From NCBI RefSeq assembly GCF_900103545.1, contig NZ_FNHH01000005.1:62001-126000 (forward strand): DNA of 64,000 nt, written 5' to 3'. The position numbers were made by a program, and so were the translations under genes. Each line of letters opens with the position of its first letter. Within the stretch, counting starts at the first letter, position 1. This DNA comes from Daejeonella rubra. GTDB taxonomy: Bacteria > Bacteroidota > Bacteroidia > Sphingobacteriales > Sphingobacteriaceae. This document shows, one piece after another, positions 1-10,302 of the stretch. The notes under the pieces are model-generated. The model had not been told where the DNA came from, made no database searches, and saw only the letters and a list, made by a program, of their open reading frames with translations.

Positions 1-1
1 T

Positions 2-2782
2 ATTGCTGTGTCCGGAATGGTCACCGCTCAAACAAAAGTCAAGAGCAAAGCGAGTCCTGCATCCGAGATTATCCCACTCGATCCGGCAGTAAGAACGGGT
101 AAACTACCTAACGGATTTACTTATTATATCCGTAAGAATGTTGAGCCTAAGAACAGGGTTACTTTATACCTTGCCAATAAAATAGGCTCCATTATGGAAA
201 ATGATGATCAGCTTGGACTGGCGCATTTCATGGAGCATATGGGCTTTAACGGAACAAAGAATTTTCCGAAGAACGACCTTGTTAATTACCTGCAAAAAAC
301 AGGCGTGCGTTTTGGTGCCGACCTGAATGCATACACAAGTTTTGATGAAACAGTTTATCAGTTACCTATCCCTTCTGATGATCCTGAGATCCTGAAAACT
401 GGAATTCAGATCATGCGCGACTGGGCACAGGATGCAACATTAGATGATGCAGAGATCAATAAGGAGCGCGGTGTAGTTTTAGAAGAAAAAAGATTAGGAA
501 AAGGTGCCCAGCAGCGTATGCAGGATCAATATCTTCCAATGATCTTCAATAACTCGCGTTACTCAAACCGTTTGCCAATCGGCACAGAGGAGGTACTAAA
601 GAATTTTACTCCGGCCACTCTCCGTCAGTTTTATTCTGATTGGTATCGTCCGGATCTTCAGGCACTTATTGTTGTTGGAGATATCGATGTAGCTGCAATG
701 GAACAAACGATCAAAGCTAAGTTCTCTGATCTTAAAAAACCTGCAAAACCACGTTTACGTACTAAATATTCAATTCCATTGCTCAACAAGAATCAGTTCA
801 TTGCTGTTACAGATAAGGAATTCCCTGTAAGCGTTGCTCAGATCATAATCAAGCATCCTGAATCAAAACTGATCACTAAAACTGATTACAGAAATAGTAT
901 TGTCAGGTCTTTATTCAACCAGATGCTGGGTGCCAGGTTTGCAGATCTAAGCAAGCAGGCAGATCCCCCGTTCCTTCAGGGAGGGGCTAATATCAGCGCA
1001 TTTTTAGCTGGTTTGGATAATTACAGCGCATTTGTTGCAGCTAAACCGGGAGAAATGGAAAGAGGTTTTAAAGCTGTGCTAACTGAAACAGAACGTGTAC
1101 AACGTTTTGGATTCACACAAACAGAATTAGACCGTGCAAAACAATCGTATTTAACCAATATGGAATCTTCTTTCAAGGAGAAAGATAAAACCCCATCGGC
1201 AAGTTTTGTGAACGAGTATCTTCGTCATTTTCTTGAGCAGGAGGCTAGTCCTGGTATTGCTTATGAGTTCAATCTGGCTAACACTTTAACAGGAGGAATC
1301 ACTCTGGCCGACCTGAACGGATATTCCAAAAAGTATATCACTGATGTGAACCGTGATGTGATCATCATGGGACCTGAAAAGGATAAAGCTAATTTACCTG
1401 ATGAGGCAACTATTGAAAAATGGATCAGCGCAACTAAACAAAGTAATGTTACTGCCTATGTAGATCAGGTATCTGATAAACCACTACTTGCTTCCAAACT
1501 CAGCGGAGGGAAGGTTATTTCTGAAGCAAAGACTGCTGAAATTGGTGTTACAGAGCTGAAACTTAGTAATGGCATAAAGGTGATTTTAAAGCCAACAGAC
1601 TTTAAGAATGATGAGATCAGTTTCACAGCATTCAGTCCGGGTGGTACTTCACTGTACAGTGATGCAGATTTCCAGTCGGCAGCTTATGCAACAACAATTA
1701 TAAGGACTGGTGGTGTTGGCGAATTTAATTCTGTTCAACTTCCAAAGTTACTTAGCGGTAAACGTGTTTCTGTTAACCCTTATATTGCAGAAAGATCTGA
1801 GGGAATCTCAGGATCAACCACACCAAAAGATCTTGAAACAGCACTTCAACTTACCTATCTGTATTTCACAGCGCCACGAAAAGATGCAGAAACCTTTAAA
1901 GGATTGATCGCACAACAGAAAGGCGGACTTGCAAACAGAGGAAATGATCCAAACAGTGTATTTGCAGATTCATTATCTGCTGTATTAGGCAATTACAATG
2001 TTCGCCGTACCGGACCATCTATAGAAAAACTAGATCAGATAAACCTGGATAGAGCATTTGATATTTATAAGGAGCGATTTGCTGATGCAAGTGATTTCAC
2101 CTTCGTATTTGTAGGTAGTTTTGACCCGGAAAAGATCAAGCCATTACTTGAGCAGTATTTAGGATCATTACCATCTATTAGCCGCAAGGAAGCTGCAAAA
2201 GACCTTGGTATAACTATTCCAGCAGGAAAAATTGATAAAAAGATTTATAAAGGCCAGGAACCAAAAGCAAGTGTTCGTCTTGTTTTCAGTGGTGATTATA
2301 CTTATAGTGAAAAACACAACAATCAGCTGGATGCTTTAGCTGAAGTCCTTACAATCAAACTGATAGAACGTTTACGTGAAGATGAAGGTGGAGTTTATGG
2401 TGTTGGTGCCCGTGCATCTTATACCAAATTTCCGAAAGGCAGATACACCTTCAATATTTCATTTGGATGTGCGCCTGAGAATGTTGAAAAACTGATCAGT
2501 TCTACATTGGATGAAATAAATAAGATCAGACAGAACGGTGCTCTGGCATTAGATATTGAGAAATTCATTGCCGAAGAGACACGTTCTACTGAAACCCAGA
2601 TAAAAAACAATGGTTTTTGGTTAGGTTATCTGACAAATCAATATCAAAATGAGGAAGATCCTAAGCAGATCTTAACTTATCTAGAGTCATTAAAAGAATT
2701 GACACCTGAATTCCTAAAGGCTACAGTTCAGTACAGATTGTCAGATAATTTCATCCGCATGGTATTACTTCCAGAGAAATAG
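2..2782 (+). CDS. M16 family zinc metallopeptidase (insulinase/PqqL-like), 5' end missing
   Basis: This is an exported protease of the pitrilysin/insulinase family. The inverted zinc motif HxxEH is visible (HFMEH; H73, E76 and H77 counted from the GTG codon at 8), and a second M16 half occupies the C-terminal half, giving the usual double-domain layout of about 930 residues. The gene is open at the left edge: reading back in frame gives I-A-V-S-G-M-V-T-A-Q, the end of a signal peptide with a VTA|Q cleavage site, so the GTG at 8 is probably not the start and only a few codons are missing. It likely degrades peptides in the periplasm. It is followed by a strong terminator and converges with the next gene. 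Confidence 0.93.
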   Translation: MAVSGMVTAQTKVKSKASPASEIIPLDPAVRTGKLPNGFTYYIRKNVEPKNRVTLYLANKIGSIMENDDQLGLAHFMEHMGFNGTKNFPKNDLVNYLQKTGVRFGADLNAYTSFDETVYQLPIPSDDPEILKTGIQIMRDWAQDATLDDAEINKERGVVLEEKRLGKGAQQRMQDQYLPMIFNNSRYSNRLPIGTEEVLKNFTPATLRQFYSDWYRPDLQALIVVGDIDVAAMEQTIKAKFSDLKKPAKPRLRTKYSIPLLNKNQFIAVTDKEFPVSVAQIIIKHPESKLITKTDYRNSIVRSLFNQMLGARFADLSKQADPPFLQGGANISAFLAGLDNYSAFVAAKPGEMERGFKAVLTETERVQRFGFTQTELDRAKQSYLTNMESSFKEKDKTPSASFVNEYLRHFLEQEASPGIAYEFNLANTLTGGITLADLNGYSKKYITDVNRDVIIMGPEKDKANLPDEATIEKWISATKQSNVTAYVDQVSDKPLLASKLSGGKVISEAKTAEIGVTELKLSNGIKVILKPTDFKNDEISFTAFSPGGTSLYSDADFQSAAYATTIIRTGGVGEFNSVQLPKLLSGKRVSVNPYIAERSEGISGSTTPKDLETALQLTYLYFTAPRKDAETFKGLIAQQKGGLANRGNDPNSVFADSLSAVLGNYNVRRTGPSIEKLDQINLDRAFDIYKERFADASDFTFVFVGSFDPEKIKPLLEQYLGSLPSISRKEAAKDLGITIPAGKIDKKIYKGQEPKASVRLVFSGDYTYSEKHNNQLDALAEVLTIKLIERLREDEGGVYGVGARASYTKFPKGRYTFNISFGCAPENVEKLISSTLDEINKIRQNGALALDIEKFIAEETRSTETQIKNNGFWLGYLTNQYQNEEDPKQILTYLESLKELTPEFLKATVQYRLSDNFIRMVLLPEK

Positions 2783-2806
2783 TATCAAAAAAAAATAATC
2801 AATAAA

Positions 2807-2835
2807 AAGCCGGTTCAAGATCTTTGAACCGGCTT
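2807..2835. terminator. Bidirectional rho-independent terminator
   Basis: A perfect 12-bp stem (AAGCCGGTTCAA / TTGAACCGGCTT) with a 5-nt loop, T-rich on both strands. It sits between two convergent genes, the M16 peptidase and the GHL10-type protein, and can serve both. Confidence 0.92.
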
Positions 2836-2852
2836 TTTTTATACAATTAAGC

Positions 2853-4385
2853 TCAAAACTGAACAGTCGCTGAGACAGCATTGGAATGCTGACTTTCATT
2901 TTTAAGGCGATCAATAGCAGTAACCACATAAATATAGCTGTGGTTAGCACTTACTGCATTATCTGTAAAAGTTGTTACAGCTGAACTGAAAGAGATATTC
3001 AGGATATGATGAGCCTGTTCAACATCGATCTTTTCGCCGCGATTGAAACGATAAACAACATATCCATAGGCCGTATCTCCATCACTTGCCTCAAGAGGCT
3101 CATTCCAGCTTATTTCAACACCTTTTGGAACCAGCTTTGCCCTTAGTTCACGTGGTGCATTTGGATTTACTGCATCAAGCCATGTCATGGCAGGTTGAAG
3201 TGCAGGGTAGCGATAGAAGTTTGAACGCAGGGAATCCTGAACACCTGCAAGATTATTGGTTACTGATTTGGAACTAAAGAAAACACTGCCCTGAACATTT
3301 TCATTTTTTCTGAGATACCTGATCTGATCAGGTATCTGCCTACGATTACTCCATCCCGGGCGGTTTTCCATTGCCCTGTAAACACCCTGCCCAATATATA
3401 CATGCTTGCCAAAGGCATTATTACTCCACCAGTCGACCAGTTTATCATAAGGTGCCACCTGGTAACCAAAAGGAAAATAAATCTGAGGATTCAGGTAATC
3501 AAGCCAGCCTGACTGGGCCCATTTACGGGCATTTGCATATAATTTTCCATAACCGTCAAAGCCATTACTTTCAGACCCTTCAGGATCCTGGGTTTTATTC
3601 CGCCAGATACCGAATGGACTTATCCCAAATTTTACGTACTTTTTTGCTGCATGAATGCTGTCTGAAACCACGTGAATTAAGGTATCCACATTATTACGTC
3701 GCCAATCGTCAATATTTTTAAATCCAGCGCCATATTTGTAAAACGTTTCACTATCCCTAAGTGGCTGATTAACTTCAGGATAGGGATAGAAATAATCGTC
3801 AAAGTGTACCCCGTCAATATCATAATTTTTAACCACATCCATAATTACGCCGACTATATACTGGCGAACCTCCGGAAGTCCGGGGTTGAATAACTTTTTA
3901 CCTCCATAAGTAAAGAACCATTCAGGTTTCTGCTTGGTAATATGACTGGCACTGGTATGTGCATCAATAAGGTTAAAAGTTGCACGGTAAGGATTAAACC
4001 AGGCATGCAGCTCCATTCCCCTTTTATGGGCTTCTGCTATGGCAAAATCCAATGGGTCATAGTAAGGTACAGGAGCCTGGCCCTGATTTCCGGTTAAAAA
4101 TCGGCTCCACAATTCACGACCCTTTCCATAAAGTGCATCAGTTGCCGGGCGAATCTGAAGCATAATTGCATTCACGCCGGTCTTTTGATGCTGATCAAGA
4201 ATCCGAAGAAACTCGGTTTTTTGAATATCCGCACTTAACCCAGGCCTTGAAGGCCAGTCGATATTTGCAACGGTAGCAACCCAAACGCCTCTGAATTCAC
4301 GCTTTGGATGAATAGTACTTTGAGATTTGGATATCAATGGAACAGCAATAATGAATGCAATAATGAATAATATGTTCTTTAGCAT
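2853..4385 (-). CDS. Glycosyl hydrolase-like 10 (DUF187) family secreted protein
   Basis: A 510-residue exported protein. A signal peptide (about residues 1-22, ending SKSQS) is followed by the GHL10/DUF187 TIM-barrel domain. Family hallmarks are the opening FRGVWVATVANIDWPS, the NAIMLQIRPATDALY segment, HAWFNPYRA, and DGVHFDDYFYP with acidic residues in the expected active-site strand. The last 90 or so residues resemble a fibronectin type III domain (APRELRAKLVPKGVEISWNEP). Family members such as YngK are thought to act on polysaccharide or peptidoglycan-like substrates; the substrate here is unknown. It is monocistronic: it converges with the upstream peptidase and diverges from the coiled-coil gene. 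Confidence 0.9.
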   Translation of the reverse strand: MLKNILFIIAFIIAVPLISKSQSTIHPKREFRGVWVATVANIDWPSRPGLSADIQKTEFLRILDQHQKTGVNAIMLQIRPATDALYGKGRELWSRFLTGNQGQAPVPYYDPLDFAIAEAHKRGMELHAWFNPYRATFNLIDAHTSASHITKQKPEWFFTYGGKKLFNPGLPEVRQYIVGVIMDVVKNYDIDGVHFDDYFYPYPEVNQPLRDSETFYKYGAGFKNIDDWRRNNVDTLIHVVSDSIHAAKKYVKFGISPFGIWRNKTQDPEGSESNGFDGYGKLYANARKWAQSGWLDYLNPQIYFPFGYQVAPYDKLVDWWSNNAFGKHVYIGQGVYRAMENRPGWSNRRQIPDQIRYLRKNENVQGSVFFSSKSVTNNLAGVQDSLRSNFYRYPALQPAMTWLDAVNPNAPRELRAKLVPKGVEISWNEPLEASDGDTAYGYVVYRFNRGEKIDVEQAHHILNISFSSAVTTFTDNAVSANHSYIYVVTAIDRLKNESQHSNAVSATVQF

Positions 4386-4530
4386 GAAAAGAATAATCTG
4401 GTAAGCCGGTAAAGATAATAATCTAATTTATTGCTTTAAGCCAAATTGGATTAGAATTGATTGATATTAAATCAAGTGATAAAAAATAATATATAGGGGA
4501 ATTAAAAATAAAATCCTAAGTCTTAAACAA

Positions 4531-4538
4531 TATATTTG
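4531..4538 (+). promoter_or_regulatory. Possible Bacteroidota -7 promoter element (TATATTTG)
   Basis: Matches the TAnnTTTG consensus and lies 66 nt upstream of the ATG at 4605. No clear TTTG -33 box is seen at the usual spacing, and the region is AT-rich, so a chance match is possible. Confidence 0.35.
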
Positions 4539-4604
4539 TTACATCTGAAGTTAAATTATATGATTTTACATGGACATATATAATCTATAACAAATCAATT
4601 GCAC

Positions 4605-5513
4605 ATGGAAAACCAGGAACAACCCACACGAAAAGACTCAAATAAGATCTATTTTTTAATTGCTGTTATTCTTGCTTTATTAGGAACTAATACCTATTTA
4701 TTCTTTAAGGATAAAAAAGCTAATGACCGAATTGTGACCATAAGCGACGAAAAAACCAGAATGCAGACTGAAATTGATAAAATTGAAGCTGAACTGGACA
4801 ATGCCTCCAGCATGAATATCAAGCTTTCTGAGGAAATGAAGACTGAGCAGGAAACTGCAAGGAAACAGATCGAAAAGCTAAGAACAGCTCTTAGACAAGG
4901 TCAGCTTACCCAGGGACAACTAGCAAAAGCTCAGGAGGATATTAAACAACTAAAATACTTTGTATCAAAATATAGCTCAGATATTGAAGCATTAAAAAAG
5001 CTTAATGCCAATCTAACCACTGAACGTGATGAATTAAAATCAACAGTTGATTCTGTTAGTTTTAAAGCTTCCGATCTTGAAAAACAGAACGAAGAACTCA
5101 GTACGAAAGTTAAGGCTGCTGCCGCTTTAAAAACAGGTAATATTTCTATACTTGCACTGAATGTGAAAAGTAGTGGCAAAGAAAATACTGTTACCCGCGC
5201 CAATACGACCGATAAATTGAGAATAAATTTTTCAATCGTTAACAACGAACTTGGGGTCAAGGGATTGCACAATATTTATCTGAGAGTGGTGGACCCAAGT
5301 GGTAATTTAATTATATCTGCTAATGGAGGGATGTTTAATTCTGATGAAGAAGAGCTCCAATACACCTATAAAACCGCGATAGAATTTGCCAATGATGGCA
5401 GAACGTATACAATAGACTGGGCAAATAATGGAAACTTCCAAAAGGGAAATTATACAGTCATTTTATATTCAGATGGTTATTCGATGGGTAAAGGATCTCT
5501 TGCTCTGAAATAA
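4605..5513 (+). CDS. Membrane-anchored coiled-coil protein, function unknown
   Basis: A protein of 302 residues from the ATG at 4605. A TTG two codons earlier is also possible, but ATG is preferred. One transmembrane helix (about residues 16-35, FLIAVILALLGTNTYLFF) follows a short polar, cytoplasmic N-terminus. Then comes a long coiled coil (about 40-170) rich in E, K and Q heptads, and a C-terminal beta-rich domain of about 125 residues containing LRVVDPSGNLI and DWANNGNFQKGNYTVILYSDG. The general shape is common in Bacteroidota, but I do not recognise an assigned function. The C-terminal module may bind a periplasmic partner (inference). It is not in an operon and converges with the histidine kinase. 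Confidence 0.85.
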   Translation: MENQEQPTRKDSNKIYFLIAVILALLGTNTYLFFKDKKANDRIVTISDEKTRMQTEIDKIEAELDNASSMNIKLSEEMKTEQETARKQIEKLRTALRQGQLTQGQLAKAQEDIKQLKYFVSKYSSDIEALKKLNANLTTERDELKSTVDSVSFKASDLEKQNEELSTKVKAAAALKTGNISILALNVKSSGKENTVTRANTTDKLRINFSIVNNELGVKGLHNIYLRVVDPSGNLIISANGGMFNSDEEELQYTYKTAIEFANDGRTYTIDWANNGNFQKGNYTVILYSDGYSMGKGSLALK

Positions 5514-5534
5514 ATTGCTATTGAACATAACATT

Positions 5535-5557
5535 TTCAGGAAAATATTCTGCCTGAA
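5535..5557. terminator. Weak terminator-like hairpin
   Basis: A 6-bp stem (TTCAGG / CCTGAA) in the 45-bp gap between two convergent genes. It is short and has no strong T-run, so support is weak. Confidence 0.3.
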
Positions 5558-5558
5558 T

Positions 5559-8500
5559 TTATGCCCGTTTCATATTTAATGGAATGGAAATAAAGAATGT
5601 TGTTCCTATACCTGGTATGGTCTCAAATCTGATGTTCCCATCAATACTCTTAATAGTTTGTTTTACAAATGCAAGTCCTAAACCAGTACCTGAACTTTTT
5701 GTTGTGAAGTTAGGTGTAAATATTTTCTGCCCCAGTTCTTCTGATATTCCGCTTCCATTATCCCTGATTTCGATGTGCACCTGCTCATCCTGACAGTATA
5801 ATAAAATACGAATAATACTCCGGCGCTTTTCAGATCTGGCTTCTATTGCGTTCTTGATAAGATTATTAAAGCATCTTAAAAGTTGATCCTTATCTGCTTT
5901 TATTATTACTTCAGACCCACTGGTATCTTCAAGAATAATGGTGGTATGTTCAAATTGCCTGTAAAGTACAATAGATTGTTCGATGACATCCTGAATTTTC
6001 ACATTCTCTAATACCGTATCAGGCATTTTGGCAAAATTAGAAAACTCTGATGCGATATGGGCCAGACTCTCAATTTGCTCAATAAATGACTTACTGAACC
6101 TTTCGAACTTCTCATCAAACTTTGGATCCTTCTCCTTCCATGATCTTTCAAGCAGCTGTACACCCAGTTTAAGAGGAGTAAGCGGGTTCTTTATCTCATG
6201 GGCCACCTGCTTAGCCATCTCACGCCAGGCTGTCTCACGTTCAGATCTGGCAAGCTTCAGCGCACTTTCTTCAAGTGCAGCAATCATAGTATTATATTCA
6301 CTGACAAGGTTCCCTATCTCATCATTCCGCTTCCATAAAATAGGTTCGTTCTTGCGGCCAATCTTAGTTTCACTCAGACTTTTTTGAACAAGTGTCAGAG
6401 GACTGGTAATACGATTTGCAACAAACACTGCGAAAAAGCCAATTGCGACAAATACCAGGGCATAAACATTGATCAGAGCATTCAGGAATATCCCAATACG
6501 ATCCTGATAATCTTTCTCATTGGAAAAATAAGGAAGCCCCAGATAAGCAATTTCATCGTTTTTACTATTTCTTAGAGGAACATAAGCAACGATAAAAGAG
6601 AGCTCGCCAATACGTTCTGTGTTTATATATTCTGATTTTTGAAGCCTGTTAAGATATAAATAAGATATGGCGTTCATTTTAGGAGCAATGAGCTCATTCT
6701 CATATATCTTTGGTTGAGTAGAAAGAATTAATCTTCCATTCAGGTCAAATAGGTTTAGGTCAACACCATTCATGTCAGCAAAAGCATTAAAAGCTACCTC
6801 TGCCTGTTCATCCGGCGCTATAATTCCGTTATTGACCAGCTGTTTATTAATTCCGGCAGAAATTTTGGTTAGCTTATCAAGTACCAGCTCTTCCTGCTGC
6901 TCACGATATTGCTGACTAATATTGTAAAATGTGATAATCCCCGTAATCAGCAGGGTGATCACAACTGCAAAAACCATCGATACCTGGATCCTTGTTTTAT
7001 ACAGCATCTTATTTGTCTTAATAAGATAGTTCCATCTAAAATTACGAAAGCTGATATTGTAATGGAGTAAGCCATACCATAGCCATCGAATGACATAAAG
7101 AAAACTGGAAAAGAATAGTAAGACAAGAAAGATGAATGAAACCGAAGCAAGCTGATTAAGTACACTATTTCCTTCCTTACTGACAATAATGAGCTTACGC
7201 GGATTCGGCTGATAGACCAGATGATTATACTGCAGGCCACTTTCAAATTTATTTACGAATATGAAATCTCTGTTTTTCCCTTTAAAATCATAATTTCTAA
7301 GGTTATAGACATATTTTCCATGCTGATTCAACAATCTGCCATCATTATAATAGGCATAAGAATAATCACTAAGCTGGAGATCGTCCTTAATTTTACCGTC
7401 AACAAGTAATTCAGGGAAAGCACCTACCTCGTCGAGCCGCTTTGACTTTAGTTCCAAAACCAGGGTACCAACCTTATTGTTTTTATCTTTTATAGGCAAT
7501 AAGGCGAAGTATTGCTGAAATCCAAACGTATTATTCCTTTGATAAAAATAATCTGAAACTTTAACAGAGCCTTTCAGTACCAGGTTTTTGAAGTTTGATA
7601 ACTGCTGGCTCCTATCTCCTTTAAAGAACACATCCCACTCATTGTATTCATAAGCTTCAAAATCATATCTGGAAAGATAGCCAGCCATATATAATTTCAC
7701 CAGCCGATTCTTTAATGCATTATGACTTGAAAGCGGATTTCTGAAGTAATCAATTATAAATTTATCATTCAATATTTCCTTTTCCAGATTCATGAAAAGC
7801 AGTACAGCATTTGGATCCGCTGAGGATTCCAATTTCCCTGCCAGCAGCTTACGGCTTTCACGCTCCTTTAAAAACTGGAATTTCGCAAGTTTTAAGGAAC
7901 CGATCAGGGCAAAGATCAGGAGACAGACAATAAATGTACTTGTATTTATCTTACCCTTATATTTATTGAAGGAAGCGCCGGCAAGCAAGAGAATGACAGC
8001 AAAAAGCAAAAAGTATACTGAAAATTCGGAAAAGAAGGTTCGATAAATAAGAGCTAGAAACAATCCTCCGGCAAAAATCAACAGGCGCTCTCTGTTGTTT
8101 AGTGTTAAGGTAGAGGTAAATGCCAGGGCAGACATAATGATCAGAAACAGATTCAGGATTGCAAAACAAAAGATCACAACACCAAACCAGTTTAACCATG
8201 TTGAATTTAATATGTTCCCAACATCAAAATTAATATTGGAATTGGTGATGAGTCCAAAGAACAACTCATTGGTTCCATAGCCAATAGCGCAGATCACTAA
8301 AGCTGATATGATAAATATCAAATAACTTATAGTTTTACTATAAGGAACTTTTGGTGCTAAAATCTTATACCGGTAGGCATATACAAAAGAAAGTACCCAG
8401 GTAAATGCGAGGATATTTAATAAAAATTCTCCGATTGATGGAAAGAAATAACTCGAAGCATAATATTTGGGGTTAAAAATCTCAATCTCAAAATTTCTGC

Positions 8501-9335
8501 TGAAATATCTGTAATGAAGGTCAATAAGCCTTAAAGTAATAATTGAACTAAATAAAAGAAAGATAGCCCACTTAACATACCCCTTTTCAGCGATCGAAAC
8601 ACAGAGACTAGTCAAAAATATTAGCCCGAACAGGACTGATAATAGCCACATGAACAGCTCAATAGCCACATAGAATGAAGGGGAAGCATTTGACTTTAAT
8701 TTAACTGAAAACAAATACTTACCTTCCAGATTACGGACATTATACTCCTCCTTATCATCTAAGCTTGCTATTTCAAGGCTATTGGAAGCCAAAAGATCCT
8801 TCGCGAAGTTATTTCGGAGATATTCATTCTGGTAAGGGTAGTCGGCCTTGACCGGTATAAAACAAACAACTGAAAAACCTCCCCAGGATCTTTTTATGGC
8901 TTCAAAGTAGCCATTCCCTCTATGAATATAATTGCTGCCTTCCTTTAAGAGGCTGTCTGATTCAAGCGCAATTTGGATCCCACTCCAGAAAACAATGTGA
9001 CCACTTTCATAGGTATTAATAAAGATGTTCTTCTTCTGACTGAATTCCGAAATCAGATACTGCGCCCATGCTTCATTATTCTGAACATTTTTAAGAGAAT
9101 CACGAAATGCGGTATTTCTTAAAATAGTATTGATCAATTCCTCTTTCTTCTGAAGGCGTCGTTCAACTTTTCCAGCTTCCAGATTAAGAATCTCCTGCTT
9201 CTGAATGGTATATTTAATAGTCAAAGCAGTGCAAGCAAAGCCAATTGCTAGCATAAGCAGAAGAAACCGAACTTTAAAATTTCCGCTCAAGAATGATTGA
9301 ATTAGTAAAAATCTGACAAAAGTATACCTGCTCAA
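5559..9335 (-). CDS. Large multi-span sensor histidine kinase, NtrY-like
   Basis: A 1258-residue membrane kinase. An N-terminal helix (about 20-44) and an extracytoplasmic segment precede a bundle of seven or eight hydrophobic helices (about 225-490). A second sensor region, a helix, a third extracytoplasmic region (about 820-950), a last helix and a HAMP linker (ANRITSPLTLVQ) follow. The phospho-acceptor is H1046 in VAHEIKNPLTPLK. The ATPase has the N box (LLRCFNNLIKNAIEA), G1 (IRDNGSGIS) and G2 (TGLGLAFVKQTI). HEIKNPLTPL is the NtrY-type H-box. The start used is TTG; the first in-frame ATG (residue 28) lies inside the first helix. It follows fabD by 38 bp and has no response regulator beside it. 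The signal is unknown. Confidence 0.9.
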   Translation of the reverse strand: MSRYTFVRFLLIQSFLSGNFKVRFLLLMLAIGFACTALTIKYTIQKQEILNLEAGKVERRLQKKEELINTILRNTAFRDSLKNVQNNEAWAQYLISEFSQKKNIFINTYESGHIVFWSGIQIALESDSLLKEGSNYIHRGNGYFEAIKRSWGGFSVVCFIPVKADYPYQNEYLRNNFAKDLLASNSLEIASLDDKEEYNVRNLEGKYLFSVKLKSNASPSFYVAIELFMWLLSVLFGLIFLTSLCVSIAEKGYVKWAIFLLFSSIITLRLIDLHYRYFSRNFEIEIFNPKYYASSYFFPSIGEFLLNILAFTWVLSFVYAYRYKILAPKVPYSKTISYLIFIISALVICAIGYGTNELFFGLITNSNINFDVGNILNSTWLNWFGVVIFCFAILNLFLIIMSALAFTSTLTLNNRERLLIFAGGLFLALIYRTFFSEFSVYFLLFAVILLLAGASFNKYKGKINTSTFIVCLLIFALIGSLKLAKFQFLKERESRKLLAGKLESSADPNAVLLFMNLEKEILNDKFIIDYFRNPLSSHNALKNRLVKLYMAGYLSRYDFEAYEYNEWDVFFKGDRSQQLSNFKNLVLKGSVKVSDYFYQRNNTFGFQQYFALLPIKDKNNKVGTLVLELKSKRLDEVGAFPELLVDGKIKDDLQLSDYSYAYYNDGRLLNQHGKYVYNLRNYDFKGKNRDFIFVNKFESGLQYNHLVYQPNPRKLIIVSKEGNSVLNQLASVSFIFLVLLFFSSFLYVIRWLWYGLLHYNISFRNFRWNYLIKTNKMLYKTRIQVSMVFAVVITLLITGIITFYNISQQYREQQEELVLDKLTKISAGINKQLVNNGIIAPDEQAEVAFNAFADMNGVDLNLFDLNGRLILSTQPKIYENELIAPKMNAISYLYLNRLQKSEYINTERIGELSFIVAYVPLRNSKNDEIAYLGLPYFSNEKDYQDRIGIFLNALINVYALVFVAIGFFAVFVANRITSPLTLVQKSLSETKIGRKNEPILWKRNDEIGNLVSEYNTMIAALEESALKLARSERETAWREMAKQVAHEIKNPLTPLKLGVQLLERSWKEKDPKFDEKFERFSKSFIEQIESLAHIASEFSNFAKMPDTVLENVKIQDVIEQSIVLYRQFEHTTIILEDTSGSEVIIKADKDQLLRCFNNLIKNAIEARSEKRRSIIRILLYCQDEQVHIEIRDNGSGISEELGQKIFTPNFTTKSSGTGLGLAFVKQTIKSIDGNIRFETIPGIGTTFFISIPLNMKRA

Positions 9336-9373
9336 TAATCAGGCCTGATATCGGAAGATCTTGAATAATTCTT

Positions 9374-10255
9374 CTACAAGGCGGCACTGAAAGTTGGGAT
9401 AGTACGATCAACTTTCTTTACAAGGCCCTGTAATACATTTCCGGGTCCTACTTCAGTAAAAGAACTTGCTCCATCATGGAGCATTTTTTCTATCGTTTGT
9501 GTCCAGCGAACTGCTCCGGTCAATTGTGCGATCAAATTATGTTTAATACTTGCCACATCATTGTATGGTTTAGCATCAATATTCTGATAGATCGGGCAAA
9601 CAGGTTCGTTAATTTCTGTATTCTCAATAGCTGATTGAAGTTCAACACGTGCAAGCTCCATTAAAGGAGAATGAAATGCTCCTCCAACATTTAGCTTTAA
9701 TGCTCTCTTTGCTCCTGCAGCAAGCAATAACTCGCAAGCTTTATCGATACCTTCTATGGTTCCGGAAATAACCAGTTGCCCAGGACAATTATAATTGGCA
9801 GGAACAACGATATCGCTAACCCGCTGACAAATATCTTCAACAGTGAAATCATCCAGCCCAAGTATTGCTGCCATTGTAGATGGCCTTACCTCGCAAGCCT
9901 TTTGCATGGCATTAGCCCTTGCACTAACCAAACGCAATCCGTCTTCAAAAGATAAAGCATTTGCTGCCACCAGTGCAGAAAACTCGCCAAGAGAATGTCC
10001 GGCCACCATATCTGGATTAAATTCATTTTTTAGCTCTTTTGCCAGAATAACAGAATGCAGAAAGATGGCAGGCTGCGTGACATTGGTCTGCTTCAGATCT
10101 TCATCTGTTCCATTGAACATAATGTCGGTAATCCTGAAACCCAAAATTTGATTGGCACCTTCAAATAGATCTCTGGCTGTGGATGAATGATCATAAAGAT
10201 CTTTTCCCATCCCTGCAAATTGGGCACCCTGACCCGGAAATATGTATGATTTCAT
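9374..10255 (-). CDS. fabD: Malonyl-CoA:ACP transacylase
   Basis: Transfers malonyl from CoA to acyl carrier protein for fatty-acid synthesis in the cytoplasm. The 293 residues match the usual family length. The opening IFPGQGAQFAGMG, the nucleophile elbow GHSLGE (S88) and the general base in AFHSPLM (H195) are all present, with the C-terminal EVGPGNVLQGLVKK. It is 47 bp downstream of folE and 38 bp upstream of the histidine kinase on the same strand, so it probably belongs to a leftward four-gene transcription unit. The neighbours are not other fab genes. Confidence 0.96.
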   Translation of the reverse strand: MKSYIFPGQGAQFAGMGKDLYDHSSTARDLFEGANQILGFRITDIMFNGTDEDLKQTNVTQPAIFLHSVILAKELKNEFNPDMVAGHSLGEFSALVAANALSFEDGLRLVSARANAMQKACEVRPSTMAAILGLDDFTVEDICQRVSDIVVPANYNCPGQLVISGTIEGIDKACELLLAAGAKRALKLNVGGAFHSPLMELARVELQSAIENTEINEPVCPIYQNIDAKPYNDVASIKHNLIAQLTGAVRWTQTIEKMLHDGASSFTEVGPGNVLQGLVKKVDRTIPTFSAAL

Positions 10256-10302
10256 ATTAAATCAATCCAATAAATGTAAATTAATAAAAATAGTTGTCGG
10301 TT

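Noticed and set aside
6028..6387. Plus-strand open frame inside the large kinase gene
   Set aside because: It is the reverse of the HisKA region, whose catalytic histidine motif is intact on the minus strand.
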